Assembly (NCBI GenBank): GCA_023458555.1
Contig: JAEWYS010000001.1
Coordinates: 310,001 to 374,000 of the forward strand
Direction of reading: 5' to 3'
From: Bacteroidota bacterium
GTDB taxonomy: Bacteria > Bacteroidota > Bacteroidia > Cytophagales > Cytophagaceae
DNA length: 64,000 nucleotides
The notes beneath the pieces are model-generated. The model ran no database searches. It was not told where the DNA came from and worked only from the letters and a program-made list of their open reading frames with translations. Every line of letters starts with the position of its first letter. The stretch's first letter is position 1. Below, piece after piece: positions 54,201 to 59,680 of the stretch. The translations under genes and the position numbers were made by a program.

Positions 54201-55172
54201 CAGCAATATCTCAATAGTTCCGCTTTGATCAGTATATACATTAATACAATAATCACTCCCCGAGCATCCGGAAACTGTTGAAGGCTGGGTGAGATTTCCA
54301 AATGTACCGGTAGGGTAGCAGTTGATATCCGGATTGTTCAGAAATATTTTGTACTGAGGATAGTTTACATTACCATTTTCAGACTGTCTGTCAGAGTTGG
54401 AGTTTCCTGTATTACGAAGTCCGCTGGAATTGGCGAAAACAACAAAGCCATAGGGCATCATACCATTAAAATCGAGGGAAGTTACAATACCATCATCCGA
54501 ATATATGTACATCTTCCCGTTAAAGGGGTTTCTGCTGCCGTTACACTGAAGGTCCCATGCTCTGGACCATAGCCTGCCCGGAATGATTTGGTTGCTGGCA
54601 GTGGTTACAGTGATATCAAAGTAGCTGAATACCCTTTTGACAGGATTAATTTCCGTAGCAGGGCTATTGTTTCGTTTAGGATTAAACTCAATGTAATAAT
54701 CTCCCGTTTTTGTCGGTGTAAAAGAGAGCGCGGTATAACCAGCTGCACCGACTATATCTGCAGGGCCAGCGTATGCTCTGGAGTAGTTTGCTATATACCC
54801 GGCTCCGGATGTTGGCACCGGATTGATTGTATTTCCGTTGATAAGAACAAGCTCACCATCCGGGTCTTTTATTCTGAAATGAACATCCTTGTCGTCCTGC
54901 CGGAAGCCAAAGTATACCTTTTCTCCCAGATTACAGATCGTAAAGTTCAGGCGGTGTTCTTCCGGACAGTCAAAAGTAGCAAATGGTCTTGTAAGCGTGT
55001 TATTATCAAAAATCTGGATGTGTCCGTTATCCGTCGAACCAGGTGTAAGTTGTCGGGTTCCTTCTGCCAATACCATGAGTGGCATGAAGAAAAAAGCTAA
55101 AATGTGCCAACAGTTATATCTTCTCATTTCAATAAACATTTTTGCGAAAAGCAGGTTGAGCCGTACTTCCAC
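42270..55172 (-). CDS. Giant T9SS type B repeat adhesin, 4300 residues
   Basis: This is the largest gene of the window. The likeliest start is the in-frame ATG at 55127, giving a signal peptide MRRYNCWHILAFFFMPLMVL cleaved near LAEG. The N-terminal 460 residues are a unique beta-rich head (NLGEKVYFGFRQDDKDVHFR). From about residue 470 to 3822 there are about 38 tandem domains of about 88 residues, each starting in the style PTVNAGPDRTLC and carrying two cysteines. Residues about 3823-4200 are further Ig/PKD-like domains. The final 96 residues (PNVYIPDAIHLGKDHKEG, FAITIFNRWGEIIFYSDD, PSGVYPYLITYIG) form the type B sorting domain. It is divergent from a PorP/SprF gene. The protein is probably a very long surface adhesin. 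Confidence 0.92.
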   Translation of the reverse strand: MEVRLNLLFAKMFIEMRRYNCWHILAFFFMPLMVLAEGTRQLTPGSTDNGHIQIFDNNTLTRPFATFDCPEEHRLNFTICNLGEKVYFGFRQDDKDVHFRIKDPDGELVLINGNTINPVPTSGAGYIANYSRAYAGPADIVGAAGYTALSFTPTKTGDYYIEFNPKRNNSPATEINPVKRVFSYFDITVTTASNQIIPGRLWSRAWDLQCNGSRNPFNGKMYIYSDDGIVTSLDFNGMMPYGFVVFANSSGLRNTGNSNSDRQSENGNVNYPQYKIFLNNPDINCYPTGTFGNLTQPSTVSGCSGSDYCINVYTDQSGTIEILLDFEAPAGFQPNTRDRIISVKDAIIGHNCVRWDGRDGKGNLITAGSEIDMEVNFLNGLTHLPLFDVEFHPNGYIVELVRPTGPPPMLYWDDSQVDGEVNLTGCLSTNGCHTWPASGSGFGNERTINTWWHAQTVKEKLLFSTYDIVVDANGDNGVGNGVANDTTICDASPVYQLNGVVINALGGEWSTSGTGTFSDITDLKGTYTLSEQDIANGQITLTLTTTGTGLCPPQSDQLVIRIDKLPVITTSDVEVCANNAVANLSATVTNSTGLTWSGGAGSFNNTSIPNPRYTPAPAEIEAGSADLTLTINRNGACAQQTRQVTVTYTPAPEIETTSPLSVCKNNPTVNLTATVDIATGLTWSGGSGSFTNPNSLTPTYSPTSAELNAGSVTLRATTTGNGNCLAVSRNVTVNFTNVPLVNAGPDQVACNTNTEITLNGQVTGSANHTWSGGTGVIADPNALTTTYALTASDISAGSVTLYLESVESNCIPVRDSLRITFTAAPGIDIGNDRSVCGNNPSASLQAQLTGATQVLWEGFGTFSNNTSINTVYTPSSFEISLGLASVIASTTDNGICPPARDTVIISISPAPTANAGPDQSVCKNNPSVSLNGTVGSGATGQQWVGGAGLFVPNRNTLNATYIPTGNELTAGSLNLVLSASKTSCNNVTDTVTIRFTDAPIVNAGADQSICINNPVVNLSGSVTGATGGTWSGPGTFNPNPNSLSGTYTATAAEVTSGSIELILTSTGNGNCNAVTDTLRATFTPAPTANAGNDFSVCSNNSDVQLNGSVTRATGGTWSGGNGIFVPSQSALSTTYRPTTAEINAGSVTLTLTTTGNGNCQAVDNQVTISFTDAPAITASNITVCADNPVVNLNASVTVATSGSWSGGNGSFSSTNSLTTTYTPTPAEIAAGSVNLTVTTANNGSCNPVSRQITATILPVPVIDAGADQTVCGNIASVQLNASVTNATGVTWSVIKGHGTIQNANSLNAVYQPTNQDRLDGAVKLKATSTGNNVCQAVSDSMVITFTVVPTIDAGNNQTVCTNDLPVQLDGSGSAAIWSGGNGTFSPSASDHKATYTPAPAEYGASVTLTLTTVPSGACPVISDQVTITIPNGPVVNAGNNTQICGNSTTISLNGQVSNASGGTWTHNGSGTIANPGALNTSYQINASDRAVGRVEFILTSTGNAYCSSASDTFVVTLTPELKVNAGPDQSVCADISTINLNGSMENAGGVQWTSNGSGSFGSPTSSGTTYTPSQADRSLSSLTFTITTTNNGICSPVSDQVVYTITPAPTVNAGSDFEICGDSSYVALNGTYTVAGGVIWSTSGTGAFTPGHSLPATSYIPSEADIAAGRVNLILTTTDNGTCQSVRDTLVLTINSIPTSDAGNDTTICADAGTIQLNGKISGAGGGIWSTSGTGFFNNPTLLNSIYTFSSQDSLNGIVTLTLTTTGNGLCKPVFSQRIVTLTPAPTLTVVSPVTICADAASVSLNSSITVSQGVLWSTSGTGAFADPASLNPTYFPSNADTTSGTVYLIATTTGNGLCHAISDTVELTITPVPVVIAGTDLTICADSAMINLSGIVHNAYSGTWHSSGTGSFIPKFDTTVTSYMPSAADRAFGQVTLTLTSTGHGTCNPVSDVLTLTITPAPTVDAGYPSTVCADTAFVQLNGSVTVSSTVSWSSSGSGTFAPSSSDLNARYIPGEDDILAGKAYLTLVTTDNGQCRSKSSTVEVTINPAPTVNAGPDRTLCADITSIPLNGTVRIAGGGVWTSTGTGHFIPSDTDLNASYIPSGADTANGSVNLIITSSLNGLCKPVADTMTVIFTPQPIVMAGSDSTICADYTGVRLNGRIFHADAAIWTTSGTGYFSPSATHVDATYVPSGADKTAGQVTLTLTTTSMRTCNAVSDALTISILPAPIVNAGNDVTICSDAEAVIPGGSVTHAGGGIWTTSGSGYFSPDAHTINARYIHSEEDIASRSVILTLTSDLDSVCTSVSDAVIVTIEPKPEANAGPAQTLCKDSDLISLNGLVRNAGGGIWSSSGSGTFSDDENLVTSYIPSSQDTLAGTVTLSLTTTQNGSCNFVSSHLIVTFTDIPTVSVSDDVTICADAREVTINGAISVASGGQWGTNGDGNFSPSINSVNAKYHPGPSDIAAGSVVLTLTSTGNGTCKAYDDQMTVTIQPEPVVNAGSDLTVCADTAGIQLNGVISNASNVIWSTGSGSGTFTPSASDLNATFIPSPSQIAAGRANLTLTTLAEGACASRNDVVVINITPAPTLTAGSDLSVCTGLQNIDLSSSYTVATGVTWSGGLGTFTNPTSAMTIYQPDNSENTAGNIITVYVTTTGNGLCKALTEAINISFSALPPIEAGNDMTVCDSDLPVTLKGSGSPGTWVGGLGTFAPSRSSLHATYQPAPSEILTGSVKLHLETINDGLCAPGVDSIVIVFEKGPELNAGAAQTICANEEYVQLNATADYTNGIIWKAEGTGSFDNNTLSNARYYFTSQDVVSQTILFTITSPAFGNCKEKTDTLTVSFTPAPTINAGPDRSYCATIPTISLSGNYTIATAGQWSVEEGNGSLSNPASLTPVYTPSADDRTNRIVRLRFETTSQGTCLPVSDLVQITFTDGPSATAGNLVRICGDSAFVQLAGSVHVAQGGEWSTNGSGVFSPNRFALGARYIPSAADIASNMVTLRLTTTGNGDCPAEFDELALTIDPIPTVTAGNNMVYCKDVTNISLNGDYTIAGGISWSTSGSGSFSLVTDRNATYTPSTADKNNNSVILTIVTTNNDLCKPVSDRVRVDFTPIPEVDAGFPQTICANSGAVSLEALVKIATGVNWTSPTNQAGFSDESNLQTSYMPNTSDIGNGSVLLTATTTGNGICLPVYDTVRVHFTPAPTIDAGTDKDVCADIDHIQLGGTYTIASGIIWRSSGSGIFQPSADVANAVYIPSSQDTATGNITLTAVTTGNGDCIAVQDALDVSFRPAPVVIAGADTEFCYDAGNIQLNGSYHNSAGIIWSTTSGGTISNPAIVNPIYTFSPSEKAHGTVIVKLTSTGNPDCKVYSDYVVLTKNPFKDIRVLAGGDFDLCSDAETVTLNGYSENSGTIWSALNGAGTFVAPGQLNTTYAISPSDIVTGSVTFVLSSTDHDVCTAVTDTITMILTPIPTVTAGNDTTLCGDVNLIPVRGLVTVANGGRWTTSGNGLFTPTNTSLRPSYIPSAQDIQNGKVYLTLTTTGNGSCKAYNAVKEVTITTPPTVSAGPTVSICSDNERVTLNGSYTVAGSVQWTSSGTGTFNNSGDAVTQYYPSARDIINKVVTLTLTTGDNGQCKAVSDKMNIRFTPTPTINAGLDGLFCSDEETIPLSGVVAVAEGAVWATSGNGYFSPATTDLKASYHPSEADIQAGFVKLWLSSTGNGTCSSVNDSVMLNFTPAPIADAGIVANCIFETGAILQGSVQNANGGRWISTGTGQFSPNPFASNAVYYPSKQDFSNGKVSITFSTTGNGVCKAANSILNFIVSDVPTADAGPVKYVCVDEDVNLAALAVPDYSYTWSALNGTPISNRISMLATITADTSFVVRVTDANGCHASDTAYVKAVIKPVLDLDPHYCFEPGMILNTDVQNLPPYTGTYTWTRDGSLFEGRTEPAVAINNPGFYTISYTVGNCITRTNTEVTAPPALITPSKITCIDQNIEVNTTNLSGHTYTWMYNGNVIGSNFSTIIKARPDTNKYVVLVTDPRGCMSKDSSYIVGIPKPNPMLRDTTLCEGTEVTLNASPDNLNNPALYNILYKWQHNGAVISTESEYTTGQTGFHKVEITIDYCIAADSAEIRFNPSIKPFLPDEAVFCENDSSMLLDASVAGLYGMSYEWSTGAKTKSILVSEPGVYFVKATNGFRCSLTDSIVIISNCGPNVYIPDAIHLGKDHKEGDETFTIFGKYFDNFAITIFNRWGEIIFYSDDPKKGWDGHYLGQPMPSGVYPYLITYIGINDGKSYQKEGLVTIIR
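43707..53477 (-). repeat. Thirty-seven regular tandem coding repeats of about 264 bp
   Basis: The unit averages 264 bp (88 residues). I counted 37 units between 53477 and 43707 by their P-x-x-x-A-G-x-x-x-x-(V/I/L)-C starts, plus one less regular unit before them. Common features are the first cysteine near position 12, L-N-G near 20, a W-(S/T) strand near 32, Y-x-P near 52 and N-G-x-C near 75. The units are well diverged from one another, unlike the near-identical repeats at 21764-23992. Confidence 0.92.
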
Positions 55173-55526
55173 CGAAAGTATACGAGGGGAATCGAGGGGA
55201 AGGTTTTGAAAAGAAGTAAAAAAAGTAGTTATCTAAGACTGAGTTTTATACTTTTGATTGATTGTGATTGTGTTATAATGGTGAAATATTTATCCCCAAT
55301 TCCCGATTAAGCCATTTTTTTGCATATATCCCGTAAAAAGAACTATTGATAGGAGAAATGGACAGAGTTATCTAAATATTGAGACGAATATCTCAGTATG
55401 GCTTTACATGTAGGAATGATGTGCGTTAGATATTTTTTAATAACTTTGAACGTAGTCTTATACGTTTATAATTTTAATAGTATCTTACTGAGATTTTTGA
55501 AATCTCAGAGTGTTTTGTTTTGATAT
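55173..55526. other. Divergent promoter region between the giant adhesin and the PorP/SprF operon
   Basis: The 354 bases are A/T-rich and hold no gene. A promoter for the plus-strand operon is proposed at 55445-55476. The minus-strand adhesin promoter should lie near 55180-55300 but could not be resolved. Confidence 0.5.
55445..55476 (+). promoter_or_regulatory. Candidate Bacteroidota-type promoter for the PorP/SprF operon
   Basis: TTTG at 55445-55448 (-33 element) is followed after 20 bases by TAATTTTA at 55469-55476, which fits the Bacteroidota -7 consensus TAnnTTTG except for the last base. Transcription would start about 40 bases before the coding region. The match is suggestive, not proven. 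Confidence 0.4.
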
Positions 55527-56564
55527 ATGCTTAATTTAATAAGATATCTGGGTATTCTTACCGGACTATTTATGCTGGTCGGAGCAGGAAATGCCCAGGA
55601 CCCTGTGTTTTCGCAGTTTTATGCATCAGGGTTGTATCTGAACCCGGCCATGGCAGGAGTGGAACCAAACTGGACGCTGTCGATGAATCACAGAAACCGT
55701 TGGGTAACCAGTGCGAGTGATCCGTATGTGACAACTCAGGCATCTCTTATCATGCCTTTTTATAATAAAGATGTAGATCAGAGACATTGGGGGGGAGCAG
55801 GTATATCTGTATTTAATGACCGGGCGGGTGCCGGATTGTTCAAAACAACCGGAGTCAATGCATCAATGGCATATAACGTGCCTGTTTCCAGCATGCACAG
55901 CGTGCTGCTTTCTGCACAGCTGGGAGTGCTGTATAAGACTCTTGGCCGGGACCTGCAATGGGGTGAGCAATACAATCCCGATAGCCCGGGAGGGGTAGAT
56001 GTTGCGACCGGCCCGACGGAATTTTATAATTCGAAATTAATGCCTGATGTCGGAGCCGGATTTATGTATTACTATAATGCGGGCAGAAATACGAATCAAA
56101 AAGGTGCGAGTGCATACCTTGGGCTGGCTGCTAATCATCTTAATGAGCCGAATGAGTCACTGATACCCGGAGAAATAACTCCGTTGCCTATCATGATTAA
56201 AGCGCATGCAGGCTTTGAAGCGAGTCTTTCATCCAGATTCAATATATCTCCCAATGTGATCTACGCTACGCAGGATCAGTTTCATCAGCTGAACGCAGGA
56301 GCCTATTTTACTTTCAATTTTTCCTTTCATGAAAATATATATATTCCGAAGGCATTGATTCTCGGGGGCTGGTATAGGCTTGAGGACGCTGTTATTGCGA
56401 GTATTGGCTTAAGCAATGATTATTTTACTCTGGGGTTTAGTTATGATATGAATTCAAGTCATTTGCGATATCCGTCATACAGCAAAGGTGCCTATGAAAT
56501 TTCATTGAAGATAACCAAGCCGCATCCTTCAAAAACAGTGCGATTTTATACTCCCAGAATATAA
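55527..56564 (+). CDS. PorP/SprF-family outer-membrane protein
   Basis: The 345-residue protein has a signal peptide (LIRYLGILTGLFMLVGAGNA) then QDPVFSQFYASGLYLNPAMA followed by GVEPNWTLSMNHRNRW, which is the PorP/SprF N-terminal signature. The rest is a predicted outer-membrane beta-barrel ending in ITKPHPSKTVRFYTPRI. It is the first gene of an operon with the OmpA-LysM protein (30 bases apart) and is divergent from the 4300-residue type B adhesin, so it probably serves as that adhesin's export or anchoring partner, as SprF serves SprB. Confidence 0.93.
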   Translation: MLNLIRYLGILTGLFMLVGAGNAQDPVFSQFYASGLYLNPAMAGVEPNWTLSMNHRNRWVTSASDPYVTTQASLIMPFYNKDVDQRHWGGAGISVFNDRAGAGLFKTTGVNASMAYNVPVSSMHSVLLSAQLGVLYKTLGRDLQWGEQYNPDSPGGVDVATGPTEFYNSKLMPDVGAGFMYYYNAGRNTNQKGASAYLGLAANHLNEPNESLIPGEITPLPIMIKAHAGFEASLSSRFNISPNVIYATQDQFHQLNAGAYFTFNFSFHENIYIPKALILGGWYRLEDAVIASIGLSNDYFTLGFSYDMNSSHLRYPSYSKGAYEISLKITKPHPSKTVRFYTPRI

Positions 56565-56594
56565 CTATTATGCAAAACTGACGTTCAAAAAGGC

Positions 56595-59357
56595 ATGAAG
56601 AGATTCCTTTTGTTGTATTGGCTGTTTATTCTTGTTCCATTTAATGAAATTTACGCGCAAAAGGCGACCGAAGAAGAAGATCCTTATAAAGCGGGCACTT
56701 CAGTCAAAAAGGCGAGAGAAGCGGTAAGTGTTGCAGATAAATACTTTGATAATTTCGAGTATTATCTGGCAGCTCAGGAGTATTCCAGGGCAGTCGGTGA
56801 AGATCCTGAATATATATATGCAATATATTATCTTGCTGAGTCATACCGACTGTTTTTTAACTACGATAATGCCAAGAAGTATTACAGGCTCATTCTCGAA
56901 AAAAATAAAGAAGCCTACCCGCTTGCCCGATACTGGTATGCAAATATGCTTAAAAATAAAGGGCAGTATGCAGAAGCACTCGAAAACTTTGAAAAGTTTC
57001 TGATTGAATATCCTGATGCAGGTCTGAATGCAAAGCAACTGAAAGAGAAAGCAAGAATAGATGCTGATGGTTGTATACTTGCAATGCATGAGCTGAAAAA
57101 GCCTGTACGAAACTATAACTTCCATGTGCTTAAGTCTCCTCTGAATACCGAGGCTTCCGAATATGCTCCGGTTATATTCGGCAATGATACAACCATTGTG
57201 ATTACATCAGCCAGAATCGGTACAGTAGGTGATAAGGACTTTAATGTACTGGGCGGAAAGTTTTCTGATTTTTTCCGGTTCACCAAAGGAAAGGATAGTA
57301 CCTGGCATGTATTCAATTCGGATGATAAGTTCAAAGATCTGAATACTGCTTTTAATGAGGGGTCCGGCTCATTTACTGCTGACAGAAAGAAATTCTATTT
57401 TACCAGAGCTGATGAGCGAAATATTAGCCAGGACTACATAGATTACATGCCTGCAATCTACGTTTCCAGGTTTGAAAAGGGAAGATGGGCCAAACCTGAA
57501 CGCCTCAATGAAAACATCAACATGAGAGGAGAGTATAATGCAGAGCCTTCCATATCTCCGAATGGCGATACGCTGTTTTTTGTTTCCAAGCGTCCGGGAG
57601 GGAAGGGGCAGCATGATATTTATTATAGTGTCAATAGGGAAGGCGGGGAAAACTGGCTTCCGGCAGTTAACCTTGAATCAGTTAATACGCCGTTTATTGA
57701 GAAATCGCCCTGTTACTACGCCAAAGAGCAAACTTTGTTTTTTTCAAGCAATGGTCGTGAAGGTTTTGGCGGGCTGGATATCTTTAAAGCAACCGGAAAA
57801 GGATTTGATGATATTGACAATATAGGTCTGCCTTTCAATTCCCATATGGATGATTTCTATTTTGTATTAGGTGAGGAGAAAGGATTTCTGGCTTCAAACC
57901 GTGAAGGTGGTCTGGGCAATGACGATATTTATTTTTTCAATATTAAAAGTAGTGAGGCTATTGTTGCGGAAGTAAATAAGGATTCGCTGCTGGCAGAGAT
58001 AAAACGAGATACGTTGTACTCGGTCGCTTCGGTATCTGATCACGAAAGTCAGAGTAGAAATGATGCAAATACCATAAGATCAGGAACACAGGATGAGGAG
58101 GAATATCTTACTTCTGCTTTTAATATGGTTAGTGATCAGCCGATTGAGATTAAAAGTATTTCTATAACCGGAAGGGTATTGATAGGAGGAACGAATATGC
58201 CTGCTTCTGATGTGGAAAATAAGCTTCTTGATAAAGATGGAAGGGTTATAAAGACGACAAGAACAAATGCTGAAGGGCAGTTTCGTTTTGATAACCTTCC
58301 GATAGAAGACTATAAGGTAGAGATAGAGGATAATGACCCGAGACTGACAGGTGATGTAAAGTATCTTATTGAAGATGTGCAGGTAAAAACCTCTGCTCAT
58401 GAAGTTTCCAAGAAGTTGTTTGAGAATATTTATTTTGGTTTTGATAAATTTTCTTTAAGACCCGAAGCGAAAAAAGTATTAAAGGAACTGGCTGAGTATT
58501 ATAAGCAAAATCCCGAAATTCAGATCGAGATGAATGCAAATACGGACAGCTACGGAAGCAGTGAATACAATAAAATGCTTGCCGGGAAGAGAGGCGAAGC
58601 AGCGCTGGATTTTCTTATACAAAGAGGAGTCGATAAATCGGCGCTAGTTATCAATGCTCTCGGGGAAACGAAGCCGTTGGCAACGAATGATAATGCAGCC
58701 GGAAGGCAGCTTAACAGAAGAGTTGAGTTTCATATCATCGGAGGACCGGGATACATAGCTAAGACTATGACCTATATAGCGGATCCCAATGCAAGCCTTG
58801 AGCAGATTGCTCAAAGATTCAATATGACTGTCGATGAACTGAAGGAAATGAATGCAATGAAAGGTGAATATCTTGAGGCATATCAGCCATTGAGAGTGCG
58901 TCGTACCGGAGATGCGGATATAGTGGCTCCGATTACTTTGGCAATGATTAAAAACGCAGCGCCTGATTCAACTGAGGGTTCGGGTAAGAGACTTGAGCTT
59001 CGTCAGGAGAATCCGGAAAGTCATATTCGAAGAAAAACGCTGAAAGAAGGAGAGGACTTTTTTATTGTTGCTCCACAAAATACACTGTTTTCTATTGCCC
59101 GATTGTTTGGGATGTCTCTGGATGAACTGAAGGCAATTAATAACCTTGCTTCTGATCGCATTTTTATCGGACAGAGACTGATTGTAAAAGTAAGTTATTC
59201 GCAGGAGCAATTGAAAAACTGGCAGTATGTAGTCAAAGAGGGCGATAGTATGGCATCAATTGCGAAAAAATTTGGGCTGTCCATAGATGAGCTTATTGCA
59301 CTCAATGGTCTGACAGGTTATAAGCTCTACGAAAACATGATACTTCGTGTACGGTAG
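56595..59357 (+). CDS. OmpA-family protein with TPR, PD40 repeats and three LysM-like domains
   Basis: The signal peptide (MKRFLLLYWLFILVPFNEIY) is followed by TPR-like helices (about 45-150, with YYLAAQEYSRAVGEDPEYIY), WD40/PD40-type beta-propeller strands (about 180-450, including GEYNAEPSISPNGDTLFFVS), and a carboxypeptidase regulatory-like domain (about 524-590). An OmpA domain follows (about 609-715, with FGFDKFSLRPEAKKVLKELA and RQLNRRVEF). Three LysM-like domains end it (about 724-770, 821-866 and 875-920). This resembles the PorE/SprF-linked OmpA proteins that hold T9SS parts to peptidoglycan, but LysM adds a second peptidoglycan-binding type. It is co-transcribed with the PorP/SprF gene. 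Confidence 0.92.
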   Translation: MKRFLLLYWLFILVPFNEIYAQKATEEEDPYKAGTSVKKAREAVSVADKYFDNFEYYLAAQEYSRAVGEDPEYIYAIYYLAESYRLFFNYDNAKKYYRLILEKNKEAYPLARYWYANMLKNKGQYAEALENFEKFLIEYPDAGLNAKQLKEKARIDADGCILAMHELKKPVRNYNFHVLKSPLNTEASEYAPVIFGNDTTIVITSARIGTVGDKDFNVLGGKFSDFFRFTKGKDSTWHVFNSDDKFKDLNTAFNEGSGSFTADRKKFYFTRADERNISQDYIDYMPAIYVSRFEKGRWAKPERLNENINMRGEYNAEPSISPNGDTLFFVSKRPGGKGQHDIYYSVNREGGENWLPAVNLESVNTPFIEKSPCYYAKEQTLFFSSNGREGFGGLDIFKATGKGFDDIDNIGLPFNSHMDDFYFVLGEEKGFLASNREGGLGNDDIYFFNIKSSEAIVAEVNKDSLLAEIKRDTLYSVASVSDHESQSRNDANTIRSGTQDEEEYLTSAFNMVSDQPIEIKSISITGRVLIGGTNMPASDVENKLLDKDGRVIKTTRTNAEGQFRFDNLPIEDYKVEIEDNDPRLTGDVKYLIEDVQVKTSAHEVSKKLFENIYFGFDKFSLRPEAKKVLKELAEYYKQNPEIQIEMNANTDSYGSSEYNKMLAGKRGEAALDFLIQRGVDKSALVINALGETKPLATNDNAAGRQLNRRVEFHIIGGPGYIAKTMTYIADPNASLEQIAQRFNMTVDELKEMNAMKGEYLEAYQPLRVRRTGDADIVAPITLAMIKNAAPDSTEGSGKRLELRQENPESHIRRKTLKEGEDFFIVAPQNTLFSIARLFGMSLDELKAINNLASDRIFIGQRLIVKVSYSQEQLKNWQYVVKEGDSMASIAKKFGLSIDELIALNGLTGYKLYENMILRVR

Positions 59358-59646
59358 ATGCTGAAATTAATTAATAAGATGATTGATTAAATTAAGTACT
59401 CTCTTTGCAATGTATCCTGTAGTTGTTTTTAGCAGATAAAAAGAGAAAGTTTAAGGTTCAAAGGGTCACGGTGGGCGTTGGTAGGGGACCGGAGTCTATC
59501 AAAATCCGAAGTGCCCTGATAGAAAGCAACAAAAAGATGAATGGTTGTCGTGCGGTAGTCAGGGAAGTTTATTCTCGTTTTTATGTCTTTGGTATGGGAA
59601 TGCTAATTAGTTAAAATCAACTATTTGACGTAAGTATCATAAATAA
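59358..59646. other. Intergenic region with no convincing gene
   Basis: A 63-codon frame starting from TTG at 59423 is present, but its product (MFLADKKRKFKVQRVTVGVG) has no recognisable features and I do not count it as a gene. Otherwise nothing stands out. Confidence 0.5.
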
Positions 59647-59680
59647 AAAAAAGGGAGCTGGCAGGCCAGCTCCCTTTTTT
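59647..59680. terminator. Terminator of the GH9 cellulase gene, usable from both sides
   Basis: The arms GGGAGCTGG (59653-59661) and CCAGCTCCC (59666-59674) enclose CAGG and are flanked by A and T runs that extend the stem. It ends one base before the cellulase stop codon and can also stop transcription from the left. Confidence 0.92.

Noticed and set aside
54588..55100. 170-codon plus-strand frame antisense to the start of the 4300-residue adhesin
   Set aside because: Cys-, Arg- and Ser-rich translation without domains; a shadow of the real gene, whose signal peptide and sorting domain are clear.
59423..59614. 63-codon open frame on the plus strand between the OmpA-LysM and cellulase genes
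   Set aside because: It starts from TTG, has no recognisable feature and no ribosome-binding site, and its composition looks non-coding.
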